NCBI GenBank assembly: GCA_934096405.1
Contig: CAKOLW010000009.1
Location: 1 to 49,447 of the forward strand
Reading direction: 5' to 3'
Length of the DNA: 49,447 nucleotides
Source of the DNA: an uncultured Bacilli bacterium
GTDB taxonomy: Bacteria; Bacillota_I; Bacilli_A; RF39; UBA660
Notes under the pieces: generated by a model
Database searches by the model: none
Seen by the model: only the letters and a program-made list of their open reading frames with translations
Told to the model about the DNA's origin: nothing
Shown here: piece by piece, positions 49,373 through 49,447 of the stretch
Layout of the letters: each line of letters opens with the position of its first letter
Numbering within the stretch: the stretch's first letter is position 1
Translations under genes and position numbers: made by a program

Positions 49373-49447
49373 GGGCGACTAGCTCAGTTGGTTAGAGCAT
49401 CTGCCTTACAAGCAGAGGGTCGGGAGTTCGAGTCTCTCGTCGCCCAC
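49373..49447 (+). tRNA. tRNA-Val (anticodon TAC), 3' CCA cut by window end
   Basis: Acceptor stem GGGCGAC/GTCGCCC, D-arm with AGCTCAGTTGGTTAGAGC, anticodon stem TCTGC/GCAGA with loop CTTACAA (anticodon TAC) and T-arm GAGTTCGAGTCTC. The discriminator A is at 49446; the CCA end continues past the window. Own promoter; probably first of a tRNA cluster. Confidence 0.95.

Noticed and set aside
1..49447. Reverse transcriptase, Avd or template repeat belonging to a diversity-generating retroelement
   Set aside because: No frame shows the YxDD-type motif of a reverse transcriptase, and no second copy of the cassette's fixed bases is seen in the window.
1..49447. CRISPR array or cas genes
   Set aside because: No regularly spaced repeats; the Cas4-like Cys cluster at 6361-8196 belongs to a DUF2779 protein.

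Overview
The window is a very AT-rich (about a quarter G+C by eye), densely packed chromosome segment of a low-GC Gram-positive bacterium that uses the standard bacterial code and near-consensus sigma-A promoters (TTGACA-N17-TATAAT). It carries sporulation genes of the Bacilli type (spoIIAA, sigF, spoVAC/D/E, yunB, a yutH-like coat gene, two YjcZ-type micro-proteins and a BclA-like surface protein). It most resembles an uncultured, host-associated lineage of Bacilli near Erysipelotrichales/RF39; that placement is inference from gene content.

Layout. 1-5.2 kb: an accessory defence-like block with the end of a type I restriction subunit hsdR, an MqsR-like toxin with a zinc-finger/HTH/SocA-like antitoxin, a membrane protein, a DUF3800 protein and a structured minus-strand RNA. 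5.4-13.8 kb: mixed genes, including a DUF2779 nuclease-like protein, rpoZ, an orphan RelB/DinJ antitoxin overlapping recX, prsA, two YjcZ-type genes, a HIT protein, a cysteine desulfurase and a short SSB. 13.9-24.2 kb: a pyrimidine-nucleoside phosphorylase with an in-frame HTH extension, envelope genes (VanY, dacF), pnuC, an amidoligase, a Zn-alcohol dehydrogenase and a BclA-like protein. 24.2-29.4 kb: spoIIAA-sigF-spoVAC-spoVAD-spoVAE, a membrane protein, then scpA-scpB. 29.4-41.2 kb: a surface protein with a hypervariable cassette, a SNF2 helicase, an S41 peptidase, hypothetical genes, tRNA-Leu, gltX and tRNA-Glu. 41.4-49.4 kb: a dacB-like gene, rluB and ferredoxin, then yunB, yutD, a yutH-like gene, a DUF1015 gene, an S1-domain gene and tRNA-Val.

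Three points stand out. (1) The surface protein at 29586-31127 contains a 120-bp island (30918-31037) with 61% G+C, only 15 adenines and 26 of 40 codons ending in C/T. This is the expected signature of a diversity-generating retroelement variable repeat; no reverse transcriptase or template repeat lies in the window, so the retroelement would act from elsewhere. Its gene follows a leader with a 20-codon ORF, a G8 tract and terminator-like hairpins. (2) The spoIIA operon has no spoIIAB: spoIIAA and sigF overlap by 4 nt, and the SpoIIAA-like protein has lost the phosphorylated serine (Leu-Lys replaces Ser-Ser), pointing to a rewired sigma-F switch. Spo0A-box-like sites sit just upstream. (3) A roughly 110-nt folded RNA with a terminator that competes with its closing stem is encoded next to the defence block.

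Compared with Bacillus subtilis, the order nucleoside phosphorylase - dacF - spoIIA - spoVA - scpAB - dacB - rluB - fer is still recognisable, with insertions (notably 29.4-41.3 kb) and losses (spoIIAB; spmA/spmB between dacB and rluB). No stretch longer than about 300 bases lacks a gene; the longest gaps are described in the feature list.
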